In this document: piece by piece, positions 42,874-50,918 of the stretch
Layout of the letters: each line of letters starts with the position of its first letter
Position numbering within the stretch: position 1 is the stretch's first letter
Assembly: GCF_014127285.1 (NCBI RefSeq)
Contig: NZ_CP059901.1
Location: 2,976,001 to 3,040,000 of the forward strand
Origin: Mumia sp. ZJ1417
Lineage (GTDB): Bacteria; Actinomycetota; Actinomycetes; Propionibacteriales; Nocardioidaceae
Reading direction: 5' to 3'
Length of the DNA: 64,000 bases
Notes under the pieces: generated by a model
Seen by the model: only the letters and a program-made list of their open reading frames with translations
The model's database searches: none
What the model was told of the DNA's origin: nothing
Made by a program: the position numbers and the translations under genes

Positions 42874-43362
42874 TCAGGCCGCCGCGACCCGTTCGGCGAA
42901 CCGCGCCGACCGCTCCCGCAGGCCGGCGACACGTCGCGCGATGAACGCCTTCGGGTCCCCGGCACCCTCCGACGGGGCCGGCCGGCGCCGGGCGTGACGC
43001 GAGCACGACAGATCGGCATGGATCAGCGTGCCGACGGTGTCGCCGTTGCGCCCAGCCGCCCCCGCACGCTTCGCGACGTACAGCACGACGTCGTCAGTCT
43101 CCTTGACGTCCTCGCACCACGTGCAGATTGCCGCCCGCTGCACGGAAGGGTTGGTCGTACGGAGGATCAGACCGACTGCACCGCCGTCGGTCGGCACCAC
43201 GACGTACGCGCGACGCGGGTTCTTCGGGTCGACCCACCCGAGGACGTCGTGGTCGTCCCACGCGACGACGTCGAGCTGGGGCGGCAAAGGCGCCTGCGTG
43301 GCCTCGCGGCGGGAGGCGTTGACGAAGGACGCGCGGATCTGGTGTCCGGTGAGGGGATGCAT
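42874..43362 (-). CDS. FBP-type treble-clef zinc-finger protein
   Basis: A 162-residue protein whose C-terminal part is the FBP/FusB-type zinc finger: AICTWCEDVKE supplies CxxC and DLSCSRHARRRP the second pair (C..H), with IHADLSCS typical of elongation-factor-G-binding proteins. FusB-type proteins rescue EF-G from fusidic acid on the ribosome, and actinobacterial relatives are annotated as FBP-domain proteins of less certain role. ATG 43362 (MHPLTGHQIRASFVNASRRE) is the family-like start; the longer frame to 43569 is not. It converges on TetR with 10 bp between. Confidence 0.82.
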   Translation of the reverse strand: MHPLTGHQIRASFVNASRREATQAPLPPQLDVVAWDDHDVLGWVDPKNPRRAYVVVPTDGGAVGLILRTTNPSVQRAAICTWCEDVKETDDVVLYVAKRAGAAGRNGDTVGTLIHADLSCSRHARRRPAPSEGAGDPKAFIARRVAGLRERSARFAERVAAA

Positions 43363-43630
43363 GGCAAGGCTCACTCTCGAATGCAGGAGAAGGGTCGCGG
43401 AACCACACCCAACCCGGCGCGCTCGCGAGGAGTCAGGCAGCCGTGGTCGAGGCGGTGGCACCGAGGCCCAAGCAGGCCGAGGAGGCCGCCCCGCTCCCTG
43501 CGTACCGCATCTCGAACTCCTGTCACGCGGACCTGGTGAGCACCTTCGGCCACACCGATACGCGGTCACCTTACCGGCGCGATCAAGGGGTTATCGCAGC
43601 ACGGTCCGAGATGTTGTGGATTCATTCCAG

Positions 43631-43646
43631 TGTGATCCAAATCACA
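43631..43646. promoter_or_regulatory. CRP/FNR-family binding site
   Basis: TGTGATCCAAATCACA is an exact TGTGA-N6-TCACA match, the consensus of CRP and of mycobacterial Crp. Its core TGAT-CCAA-ATCA also resembles the FNR box. It lies 190 bp before the truncated-haemoglobin start and about 270 bp from the FBP start. Anaerobic, NO or cAMP control of the globin operon is the natural reading. Confidence 0.7.
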
Positions 43647-43748
43647 CCGCAATCCGCCCTGTTGCTCCGCCGCAGGTGGAGGCACCAACCCGACACAACG
43701 CCGCGTCACGAAGCCACCAACGGCATTCCGATTACCGCCTCGACGCCT

Positions 43749-43777
43749 TTACCGCGCACCGAGAACACTGCTATACA
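43749..43777 (+). promoter_or_regulatory. Promoter-like pair for the globin operon
   Basis: TTACCG (43749-43754) and TATACA (43772-43777) are separated by 17 bp. This would place transcription start near 43784, about 50 nt before the truncated-haemoglobin ATG. The CRP-type site would then be centred at about -145, a distal activating or repressing position. Confidence 0.45.
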
Positions 43778-43835
43778 AGCGGCCGACACCGCGTGCGTCG
43801 CAAGAGGAGCCGACCGCGCAGACGGGAGCACCACA

Positions 43836-44225
43836 ATGACCGAGGTCGAGACTGTCCAGGACGAGCAGTCGCCTTATGTGCGGGTGGGTGGCGGCGCTGC
43901 TGTGCGCGTCGTCGTCGATCGCTTCTACGAGCTCGTGATCGGCGACCCCACGCTCGCGCCGTACTTCGTCGACAGCGACCTGACGAACCTCAAGCGCCAC
44001 CAGGTCCAGCTGATCTCGCACCTCCTCGGCGGCCCCGTCACGTACGCGGGACGCGAGCTGCGCGACGCGCACGCCGGCCTGGCGATCACCCCGGAGGCGT
44101 ACGGCCGCGTGGTCGAGCACCTGGTCGGCGTCCTCGTCGACGCTGGTGTCCCCGACGACATCATCGCCTCGCTCGGTGGCACCCTCGAGGCCGTGCAACC
44201 CGACATCGTCAGCCAGCAGAGCTGA
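43836..44225 (+). CDS. Truncated haemoglobin, group I (HbN-like)
   Basis: A 129-residue haem protein of the 2-over-2 globin fold. RVVVDRFYELVIGDPTLAPYF (helix B region, in part), DLTNLKRHQVQLISHLLGGP and RDAHAGLAI with the proximal histidine are characteristic of group I truncated haemoglobins such as mycobacterial HbN. HbN oxidises nitric oxide to nitrate using bound oxygen. ATG 43836 follows GGGAG; a long N-terminal frame extension from 43443 is not protein-like. A flavohaemoglobin starts 4 bp after its stop and could act on the same substrate. Confidence 0.9.
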   Translation: MTEVETVQDEQSPYVRVGGGAAVRVVVDRFYELVIGDPTLAPYFVDSDLTNLKRHQVQLISHLLGGPVTYAGRELRDAHAGLAITPEAYGRVVEHLVGVLVDAGVPDDIIASLGGTLEAVQPDIVSQQS

Positions 44226-44229
44226 GCCC

Positions 44230-45384
44230 GTGGATCCAGCAGCACTCAAGGAGAGCTGGGCGTACGTCGCCAAGAGCGGCGACGACGTCCCCCTCTTCTT
44301 CTATTCGCACCTCTTCCTGTCCCATCCCGATGTGCGCAGCATGTTCCCCGTCTCGATGTCGGCTCAGCGCGACAAGCTGGTCACGGCACTCGGCACGGTG
44401 GTGAGCAACGTCGACCAGTTCGACACCGTCGCTCCCCTCCTCGGCCAGCTCGGCAACGACCACCGGCGCTTCCGGGCGACGCCCGACCACTACAACGCCG
44501 TCGGCGCTTCGCTCCTCGCCACCCTGAAGCACTTCCTCGGTGACCAGTGGACCGACGAGCTCGCCACGGACTGGGCGGCGGCGTACGGCGTGATCGCCAA
44601 GACGATGGTCCAGGGTGCCGAGGAGTCGGCCAAGTCCACGCCCTCGTGGTGGAACGCCGAGGTCATCTCGGCCGACCGCCGCACCCTGGACGTCTCCGTC
44701 CTCCAGTTCCGTACGGAGCAGCCGCTGCCGTACCAACCGGGACAGTCGGTCGCGATCGAGGTCCCGCAGCGCCCGAGGCTCTGGCGCTACTACTCCCCCG
44801 CCAATGCGCCCCGTGAGGACGGCACGATCGAGGTGCACGTCCAGATCGTCGACGGCGGCCAGGTGAGCAGCGCCATGGTCAAGGATCTGCAGGTTGGCGA
44901 CACGGTGCGGATGAGCGCAGCCGTCGGCACCGCGCTCACACTCGACGACCCGACGCAAAACCTGCTTCTCGTCGCCGGAGGCACCGGACTGGCGCCACTC
45001 AAGGCCGTCGCCGAGCAGGTCGACCGGCACTGGCTCGCCACCGGTCGCGGACCGAAGGTCCACCTCTTCCACGGCGCGCGGATGCCGTGGAACCTGTACG
45101 ACGAGGACGCGATGCGGGCGCTCGCCGATCGCCCGTGGTTCTCCTACGACACCGCAGTCTCCGACGACTCGACCTACCCCGGGCGACGCGGGATGGTGGG
45201 TGACGTCGCGGTGTCCAGTGGTGGTTGGCGCGGATATCGAGCTCTGGTGTGCGGGTCCCGCGCGATGATCCAGGCCACGGTCTCCCAGCTCATCGCTGCC
45301 GGCATCCCTCCCGAAGAAATCCGGTACGAGGACTTCGGCGAAGGCGGCTACCGACCGCGTAACGACACGCAAAAGGACGGGTGA
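44230..45384 (+). CDS. Flavohaemoglobin-type globin/FAD-NAD(P)H oxidoreductase
   Basis: A 384-residue two-domain protein from GTG 44230. Residues 1-135 are a globin (YSHLFLSHPDVRSMFPVSM, RRFRATPDHYNAVGASLLATL with the haem histidine). The rest is a ferredoxin-reductase-like module: FAD site WRYYSPANAP, then NAD(P) site LVAGGTGLAPLKAV and RALVCGSRAMI. Flavohaemoglobins (Hmp) convert NO and oxygen to nitrate with NAD(P)H. The ribosome site is weak, but the 4-bp gap from the truncated-haemoglobin gene suggests translational coupling. The globin part differs enough from Hmp that the exact substrate is an inference. Confidence 0.88.
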   Translation: MDPAALKESWAYVAKSGDDVPLFFYSHLFLSHPDVRSMFPVSMSAQRDKLVTALGTVVSNVDQFDTVAPLLGQLGNDHRRFRATPDHYNAVGASLLATLKHFLGDQWTDELATDWAAAYGVIAKTMVQGAEESAKSTPSWWNAEVISADRRTLDVSVLQFRTEQPLPYQPGQSVAIEVPQRPRLWRYYSPANAPREDGTIEVHVQIVDGGQVSSAMVKDLQVGDTVRMSAAVGTALTLDDPTQNLLLVAGGTGLAPLKAVAEQVDRHWLATGRGPKVHLFHGARMPWNLYDEDAMRALADRPWFSYDTAVSDDSTYPGRRGMVGDVAVSSGGWRGYRALVCGSRAMIQATVSQLIAAGIPPEEIRYEDFGEGGYRPRNDTQKDG

Positions 45385-45390
45385 ACAGCC

Positions 45391-45942
45391 ATGACGACCC
45401 CCACAGACGTCAGCAGTATCGCGTCCGAGATCCGCCGGGCGACCTTCACCGTGCGCAGGCGCGGGTTCGACGAGGACGAGGTCGTCGACTACCTGAGCCA
45501 GCTCGCGACCACGGTCCAGCGGCTGGAGGCCGAGAACTCACGACTGCGTGCCGACCTGAGCACCGAGCGACGGGCCCGTGAGGACAAGGGCAACGAGCCG
45601 ATCAGCGCGCAGGCCGTCCTCATGTTCGCCGAGGCTCAGAAGGTCGCCGACAGCCTCATCGACGAGGCGGTCACCCACGCCCGCGACCTGATGATGTCGG
45701 CGCGGTCCCAGCAGCGTGACATCGTCCGCGACGCGCACTCGGCGGCCACGGAGGCGGTCCACAAGTCGGAGGCGGTGGCCATGCAGCATGCTGATAGCGC
45801 GGGCTACGACCACCCGATCCCCGAGATCGAGTACGTGCGCACGTTCGCGAAGGTCGCGCAGATCCAGCTCCGTTCGGTGCTTGACGCACTGACCGAGCAG
45901 GTCGACGCCCTCGGCGAGATGCCGCGCCTCGAGAAGGACTGA
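45391..45942 (+). CDS. DivIVA-domain coiled-coil protein
   Basis: A 183-residue protein. The N-terminal segment RRATFTVRRRGFDEDEVVDYLSQL is a DivIVA membrane-curvature domain (F-x-x-x-R-G-Y/F-D-x-x-E-V-D), followed by coiled coil (TVQRLEAENSRLRADLSTERR). DivIVA/Wag31 proteins gather at poles and recruit growth machinery; this one is short and lacks the long tail of Wag31. It begins 6 bp after the flavohaemoglobin stop and is thus the third gene of the NO-defence operon, an unexpected partner. AAAAGGA precedes ATG 45391. Confidence 0.85.
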   Translation: MTTPTDVSSIASEIRRATFTVRRRGFDEDEVVDYLSQLATTVQRLEAENSRLRADLSTERRAREDKGNEPISAQAVLMFAEAQKVADSLIDEAVTHARDLMMSARSQQRDIVRDAHSAATEAVHKSEAVAMQHADSAGYDHPIPEIEYVRTFAKVAQIQLRSVLDALTEQVDALGEMPRLEKD

Positions 45943-46065
45943 GTGTCGGCGCGGTAGGCCACGGCCGCTCCACGAAATGACGCCGAGAGGTGTCGATCCA
46001 GGTCTGGCCCGTTCGACCCAGGGGTGAGAGGGTCCGAGAGGGACCTGTCCAGACAGGAGCGAACG

Positions 46066-46485
46066 ATGGCGAAGTACATGCTGATCATGCGGACGACCGA
46101 CGAGGGCTTGGCGAAGTTCGAGAACGTCGACTTCGACGAGATGCTCGAGATGATGGGCCGCTTCAACGAGGAGCTCATGCGCGCCGGCGTGCTGCTTGCC
46201 GCCGAGGGCCTCGAGGACCCCGCCGAGACGGTGGTGGTCGACTTCAGCAACGAGACACCGGTCGTCAGTGATGGTCCGTACGGCGAGACCAAAGAGCTCT
46301 TCGGCGGCTACTACATCCTGGACGTCGCGTCGAAGCAGGAAGCCGTCGAGTGGGCCAAGCGCCTCCCGTACGCGCAGGGGACGAAGGTCGAGATCCGTCG
46401 CGTGCCGACGATCGACGAGTTCCCGCAGGACAACGAGTGGATCCAGAAGGAGCGCGCCTGGCGTGAGCAGACCGGGCAGCTGTGA
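46066..46485 (+). CDS. YCII/DGPF-domain protein partnered with ECF42 sigma factor
   Basis: A 139-residue soluble alpha/beta protein. MAKYMLIMRTTDEG at the start and VVSDGPYGETKELFGGYYIL in the middle are the YCII/DGPF family hallmark (DGPF loop). Family members are of unknown function but are found beside ECF42-type sigma factors, exactly as here, with the sigma gene 25 bp downstream. AGGAG precedes ATG 46066. It may be a target or a modulator of the sigma factor. Confidence 0.9.
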   Translation: MAKYMLIMRTTDEGLAKFENVDFDEMLEMMGRFNEELMRAGVLLAAEGLEDPAETVVVDFSNETPVVSDGPYGETKELFGGYYILDVASKQEAVEWAKRLPYAQGTKVEIRRVPTIDEFPQDNEWIQKERAWREQTGQL

Positions 46486-46510
46486 GCCTGGCCGCCCCCA
46501 GCACGTGACG

Positions 46511-47773
46511 ATGGACGGGCAAGAGGCGAGGCGCGCCGTCGAAGCGGTGTGGCGGATGGAGTCCGCCCGCATCGTCGGCGCCCTCGCCCGCTACACCGGC
46601 GACTTCGCGCTCGCCGAGGACGTCGCGCAGGAAGCGCTCGCCGAAGCCCTCGTCGGATGGTCGACGAGCGGAGTCCCGGACAGTCCCGCCAGCTGGTTGC
46701 TCGCGGTCGGCCGTCGGCGGGCGATCGACGCGTTCCGACGCCGGTCGGCGAGGGACGAGCGGTATGCGGTGCTGGCGAGGGATCTCGACGAGAGCACCGC
46801 CGGTGCCGACGACCTGTTCGACCCCGACGCGATCGACGACGACGTCCTCGCCCTCGTCTTCACCGCGTGCCATCCCGTCCTCTCGAGAGAGGCGCGCGTC
46901 GCGCTGACGCTGCGCGTCGTCGGCGGCCTGACGAGCGACGAGATCGCCAAGGCGTTCCTCGTCCCGGTCCCGACCGTGCAGGCACGCATCACTCGCGCAA
47001 AGAAGACGCTCGCGGCCGCGCACGTCCCGTTCGCGGTCCCTGAGCGGCACGAGCGGGCAGAGCGGATCGGGTCGGTCTTGAGCGTGATCTACCTGATCTT
47101 CACGGAGGGGTCGTCCGCGTCCGGTGGTGACGCGTGGATCAGGATCGACCTCGCGCAGGAGGCGGTGCGTCTGGCGCGGGTGCTCGTACGGCTCACGCCG
47201 GAGCCAGAGGTGTTCGGGCTCCTCGCGCTGCTCGAGCTGACGGCGGCCCGCTTCCCGGCTCGCCTCGACGCGCACGGCGAGCCGGTGCTCCTGGCCGACC
47301 AGGACAGGCGACGCTGGGACCGCTCGGCGATCCTCCGGGGCCGCGCGGCGCTCGCGAGCGCGGTCGCCGCCGGGCGCGGCCTCGGGCCGTACGGGCTGCA
47401 GGCGGCGATCGCGGCCTGCCACGCCGACGCACCGTCCGTCGACCAGACCGACTGGGACCGCATCGTCGTGCTGTACGAGGCACTCGGTCAGGTCGCTCCC
47501 TCGCCGGTGGTCGAGCTCAACCGCGCGGTCGCCCTCGCGATGGCGTCCGGGCCAGCGGCCGGGTTGCGTCTCGTCGACGAGATCGCCGAACGGGGCGACC
47601 TCGCGTCGTCGCACCTACTGCCCTCCGTACGGGCGGAGCTGCTCGTACGACTCGGGGCCAGGGACCAGGCGCGGGAGGAGTACGCCCGTGCTGTCGAGCT
47701 GTGCGGGAACGCCGCCGAGCGGGCCGTGCTCGAAGGCAAGGCGGACGCGCTAGGACGCGACCTCGACCGGTGA
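46511..47773 (+). CDS. ECF42-type sigma factor with TPR-like extension
   Basis: A 420-residue protein. Sigma-2 (ESARIVGALARYTGDFALAEDVAQEALAEALVGW in outline) and sigma-4 (LTLRVVGGLTSDEIAKAFLVPVPTVQARITRAKKTL in outline) occupy the first 180 residues. The remaining 240 form a helical DUF6596/TPR-like extension (VIYLIFTEGSSAS, ALLELTAARFPAR, YEALGQVAPSPVVELNRAVALAM). This is the ECF42/SigI-like architecture, where the extension is needed for activity and no anti-sigma factor exists. ATG 46511 is used; GTG 46505 is equally possible. The upstream DGPF gene is its usual neighbour. Confidence 0.92.
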   Translation: MDGQEARRAVEAVWRMESARIVGALARYTGDFALAEDVAQEALAEALVGWSTSGVPDSPASWLLAVGRRRAIDAFRRRSARDERYAVLARDLDESTAGADDLFDPDAIDDDVLALVFTACHPVLSREARVALTLRVVGGLTSDEIAKAFLVPVPTVQARITRAKKTLAAAHVPFAVPERHERAERIGSVLSVIYLIFTEGSSASGGDAWIRIDLAQEAVRLARVLVRLTPEPEVFGLLALLELTAARFPARLDAHGEPVLLADQDRRRWDRSAILRGRAALASAVAAGRGLGPYGLQAAIAACHADAPSVDQTDWDRIVVLYEALGQVAPSPVVELNRAVALAMASGPAAGLRLVDEIAERGDLASSHLLPSVRAELLVRLGARDQAREEYARAVELCGNAAERAVLEGKADALGRDLDR

Positions 47774-47788
47774 AAGGGCCCGTGCCGT

Positions 47789-48556
47789 CTAGCGCTCGGG
47801 CCGCGTGTTGAGCGCGTCGGCGAGCCCTTGCATGCCTGCGAGGAGACCGCCGTCGACCCGCAGGTCGGTGCCGGTGATCCAGCTCGCACGGTCGGAGAGC
47901 AGGAACGCCACGGCGTCCGCGACGTCCTGGGGTACGCCGACCCGCCCCAGCGGGTACCAGTCGGTGGCACGGTCGAGCGCGTGCGGGTCGTCCGCGAGCT
48001 GACGGCGCCGCTGAGCGTTCACGACCGTCCCGGGCGAGACGGAGTTGACCCGGACGCCGTACGGGCCGTACTGGACCGCGAGCGTCTTCGTGAGGTTGAG
48101 GACGCCGGCCTTCGCGGCGCTGTAGACATCGGCGCCGAAGTAGCTGTGGCCGTTCACCGAGGCGATATTGACGGCCGAGCCGCGCCCTGCCGCGCGCATC
48201 GACGGGAGGAACGCCTGCGACACCCGGATCGTGCCGGCGAGGACGACCTCGAGGTCCTGCGCCCACGTCGCCTCGTCCACCGACTGCAGCGAGCCGCCGT
48301 TGCAGAGCGCGGCACCGTTGACGAGCTGGTCCGGCGCGCCGAGGCGCTCCACGAGGTCGGCGCCGACCTGTCGGACAGACTCGGCCGACGCCAGGTCGAG
48401 GTACACCGCCTCCGTCCCCGGCAGGTCCCGCGCTAGGGCCTCGACGGTGTCGAGGTCGTTGTCCGCCAGCACGACGTAGCTGCCGTCGGCCACGAGGGTC
48501 CGGGCGATGGCCTGCCCGATGTCACTTGCTGCACCTGTCACGATCGCGTTGCTCAC
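47789..48556 (-). CDS. Short-chain dehydrogenase/reductase
   Basis: A 255-residue NAD(P)-dependent oxidoreductase from GTG 48556, with GGAAGG upstream. AIVTGAASDIGQAIA carries the TGxxxGxG nucleotide site (last G is in IG), VVLADNDLD ends in D, which suggests NAD preference; NGAALCNG, INIASVNG-like VNIASVNGHSYFG, and YSAAKAG give the catalytic S, Y and K. NSVSPGTV and WITGTDLRVDGGLLA complete the classical SDR fold. Substrate unknown. It converges on the sigma factor with 15 bp between and is divergent from the PEP-mutase-like gene. Confidence 0.92.
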   Translation of the reverse strand: MSNAIVTGAASDIGQAIARTLVADGSYVVLADNDLDTVEALARDLPGTEAVYLDLASAESVRQVGADLVERLGAPDQLVNGAALCNGGSLQSVDEATWAQDLEVVLAGTIRVSQAFLPSMRAAGRGSAVNIASVNGHSYFGADVYSAAKAGVLNLTKTLAVQYGPYGVRVNSVSPGTVVNAQRRRQLADDPHALDRATDWYPLGRVGVPQDVADAVAFLLSDRASWITGTDLRVDGGLLAGMQGLADALNTRPER

Positions 48557-48651
48557 GAGGGCTACCTTCCCGCGCGGGCACCGTCGTGGCAACCATGGTC
48601 GCGTCCGATTCCCGCCGGAACGTGTCTGACCCGCGCGGAAGACTGACACGC

Positions 48652-49443
48652 ATGACCTCCCATGAGAGAGCCAAGACCTTCCACGCGCTCCACGACGACG
48701 TGCTCGTGCTCCCCAACGCGTGGGACGCTGCGTCCGCGCGGCTGATCCAGGAGGCCGGTGCCCCTGCGATCGCCACGACCAGCGGGGGCGTCGCGTGGGC
48801 ACTCGGTGCCGCGGACGGCCAGGCACTGGATCCGACGGCGCTCTTCGACGCGGTGCGTCGGATCGTGGCCGCCGTCGACGTCCCAGTCTCCGCCGACATC
48901 GAGGCGGGCTTCGGGGACGTCGCCGCGACCGTTGCCGGAGTGATCGAGGCGGGCGCCGTCGGCATCAACCTCGAGGACTCCGAGTCCGGCACGCTGCTCG
49001 CGATCGACACGATGGCGGAGCGCGTCTGTGAGGCACGCGCGGTTGCCGACGCGGCTGGTGTGCCGCTCTTCGTCAACGCCCGGACCGACGTCTATCTGCT
49101 GGGCGTGAACGACCTCGACGACGCCGTCGCCCGCGCCCGTGCGTACGCCGCGGCCGGCGCGGACGGCGTGTTCGCCCCCGGCCTGAGCGACCTGGGCGCC
49201 CTCGCCGCGGTGACGCAGGCGGTCGACGTGCCGGTCAACGCGATGGCCGGGCCCGGCTCGCCGTCGGTCCGTGAACTGGCGGCGGCTGGAGTCTGTCGGA
49301 TCAGCACCGGCACGGCACTCGCCCAGGCGGCGTACGGCCTCACCGAGCGCCTGGCTCGCGCCGTCCTCGCCGACGGGACGTTCGACGCGCTCGCGGGCGG
49401 CGCCGACTACGGCCGGATGAACGCGCTGCTCGCCAACAGCTGA
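48652..49443 (+). CDS. Isocitrate lyase/PEP mutase-like protein
   Basis: A 263-residue TIM-barrel enzyme. LVLPNAWDAASARLIQEAG, IATTSGGVAWALG, PVSADIEAGFGD (metal-binding D and E), GINLEDSE and LFVNARTDVYL are the hallmarks of the PEP mutase/isocitrate lyase superfamily that forms or breaks C-C or P-C bonds beside a carboxylate. The KKCGH motif of true isocitrate lyase is absent, as in the smaller oxaloacetase, 2-methylisocitrate-lyase-like and phosphonate members. No phosphonate genes are adjacent, so the reaction is undecided. Confidence 0.88.
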   Translation: MTSHERAKTFHALHDDVLVLPNAWDAASARLIQEAGAPAIATTSGGVAWALGAADGQALDPTALFDAVRRIVAAVDVPVSADIEAGFGDVAATVAGVIEAGAVGINLEDSESGTLLAIDTMAERVCEARAVADAAGVPLFVNARTDVYLLGVNDLDDAVARARAYAAAGADGVFAPGLSDLGALAAVTQAVDVPVNAMAGPGSPSVRELAAAGVCRISTGTALAQAAYGLTERLARAVLADGTFDALAGGADYGRMNALLANS

Positions 49444-49484
49444 GCGGCGGGCATGGTTCGTGCTCACCCGGCACCATGTCTTCC

Positions 49485-50918
49485 ATGGGCGATCCGCTCG
49501 AGGTCTACCGTCGCAAGCGCGACTTCGCGCGCACGCCTGAGCCTGCCGGGGAGGGCGCCGGCGGTGTGGGCGGGCCCCTCCGCTTCGTCGTGCAGCGCCA
49601 CCGTGCAAGTCGGCTGCACTACGACCTGCGGTTCGAGATCGACGGCGTCCTGGTCAGCTGGGCGGTCCCCAAGGGGCCGACCCTCGATCCCGATGCCCGC
49701 CGGCTCGCGATGCACGTCGAGGACCACCCGATCGAATATCTCCTCTTCGAAGGCGTCATCCCGTCGGGCGAGTACGGCGGCGGCGACGTCATCGTCTGGG
49801 ACACCGGGACGTGGGAGCCCACCAAGACCGACGACCCACGGGCGGCGATCGAGGGTGGTGAGCTGCACGCCGAGGTCCACGGGGAGAAGCTGCGCGGCCG
49901 GCTGGTCCTCGTACGCCGTGGTGGAGATCAGGGCGAGAACGCCTGGATGCTCCTGCACAAGCACGACGACTTCGCTGCCTCGGGCTGGGATCCGGAGGAC
50001 CATCCGCGCTCGGTGCTCAGCGGGCGTACGAACGACGAGGTGAAGGCCGACCCGCACTTTCTGTGGCGGTCCGACGCGCCAGCCGCGGAGGCGGCTGTGT
50101 CGCTGCTGCCCGAGCCGCTCCCGGACCAGGCGATCGACGACCTGATGGCGCTCGGCAAGCGGGGCACCTGGGAGGTCTTCGGCCGCAGCCTGAAGGTCAC
50201 CGGCCTCGACAAGGTGCTCTTCCCGGGAGACCCGCCGGTGACCAAGCGCGAGCTGCTGGCGTACACCGCACGGATCGCGCCGATCGCACTGCCGTACGTC
50301 GAAGGGCGCACCTTCGCGGACGACCCGGCGGCGCTGGTCGAGGCCGCGAACCTCGGTGCACGGGAGTGGGCGGTGCCGATCTCCCGCGCCGACGCGCCGC
50401 GCGAGCCGACCTACGCGCTGATCGACCTCGAGCCGGGCGACCGTACCTCGTGGGACGACCTGCTCACCCTCGCCCGGCTGCACCGTACGGCGCTCGGGCA
50501 CCTCGGCGTGACGGCGCGGCCGAAGGTGACAGGTCGACGCGGCATCCAGATCTGGGTCCCGGTCGTCGCCGGCTACTCGTTCGACGACACCCGCACCTGG
50601 GTGGAGACGCTCTCAGAGACGGTCGGCCAGGTGGTGCCTGAGCTGGTCAGCGCGAAGGCGGACGTCAAGCAGCGCAAAGGTCTCGTCCGGCTCGACGGCA
50701 CCCAGAACGCGATCGACAAGACCCTGCTCGCGCCGTACTCGCCCCGCCCCGACTTCGGCGCGCCAGTGTCGGTGCCGCTCGGCTGGGACGAGCTCGACGA
50801 TCCGGACCTGCGACCCGGTGGTTGGACGATCCGTACCGTCCTGGACCGCCTCGAGGAGAAGGGCGACCCGTTCCGCGTGCTCCTCGGCGCCGCGCAGGAA
50901 CTGCCGGAGATCACGTGA
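49485..50918 (+). CDS. LigD-like 3'-phosphoesterase/polymerase protein with internal deletion
   Basis: A 477-residue protein beginning MGDPLEVYRRKRDFARTPEP, the usual start of the actinobacterial LigD phosphoesterase domain; ATG 49476 is a possible alternative. Residues 30-185 are the 3'-phosphoesterase (QRHRASRLHYDLRFEIDG, PIEYLLFEGVIPSGEYGGG, MLLHKHDD) that cleans DNA ends. From about 235 a LigD polymerase domain follows (LDKVLFPG, PKVTGRRGIQIWVP, GTQNAIDKTLLAPYS). Between VEGRTF and ADDPAALV (about residue 277) the RYPDG...FWHK...TYLVV block I expect of the family is missing without a frame break, and the DxD motif reads IDLEP. NHEJ polymerase activity is therefore doubtful. No Ku or ligase gene is in the window. 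Confidence 0.82.
   Translation: MGDPLEVYRRKRDFARTPEPAGEGAGGVGGPLRFVVQRHRASRLHYDLRFEIDGVLVSWAVPKGPTLDPDARRLAMHVEDHPIEYLLFEGVIPSGEYGGGDVIVWDTGTWEPTKTDDPRAAIEGGELHAEVHGEKLRGRLVLVRRGGDQGENAWMLLHKHDDFAASGWDPEDHPRSVLSGRTNDEVKADPHFLWRSDAPAAEAAVSLLPEPLPDQAIDDLMALGKRGTWEVFGRSLKVTGLDKVLFPGDPPVTKRELLAYTARIAPIALPYVEGRTFADDPAALVEAANLGAREWAVPISRADAPREPTYALIDLEPGDRTSWDDLLTLARLHRTALGHLGVTARPKVTGRRGIQIWVPVVAGYSFDDTRTWVETLSETVGQVVPELVSAKADVKQRKGLVRLDGTQNAIDKTLLAPYSPRPDFGAPVSVPLGWDELDDPDLRPGGWTIRTVLDRLEEKGDPFRVLLGAAQELPEIT

Larger units (their letters stand above)
43363..43835. other. Long regulatory intergenic region before the globin operon
   Basis: 473 bp with lower GC than the neighbouring genes. I see no credible coding region; the frame open upstream of the globin start has no family resemblance. 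It holds a CRP/FNR-type site (43631-43646) and a promoter-like pair (43749-43777). The region serves two divergent genes, the FBP protein and the globin operon. Confidence 0.6.

Noticed and set aside
43443-43835. N-terminal extension of the truncated haemoglobin
   Set aside because: The extension has no globin similarity, covers a promoter and CRP site, and the ATG at 43836 has a good ribosome site and a normal globin length.
48652-49443. True isocitrate lyase
   Set aside because: The KKCGH catalytic motif and the extra length of glyoxylate-cycle isocitrate lyase are missing, so only superfamily membership is claimed.
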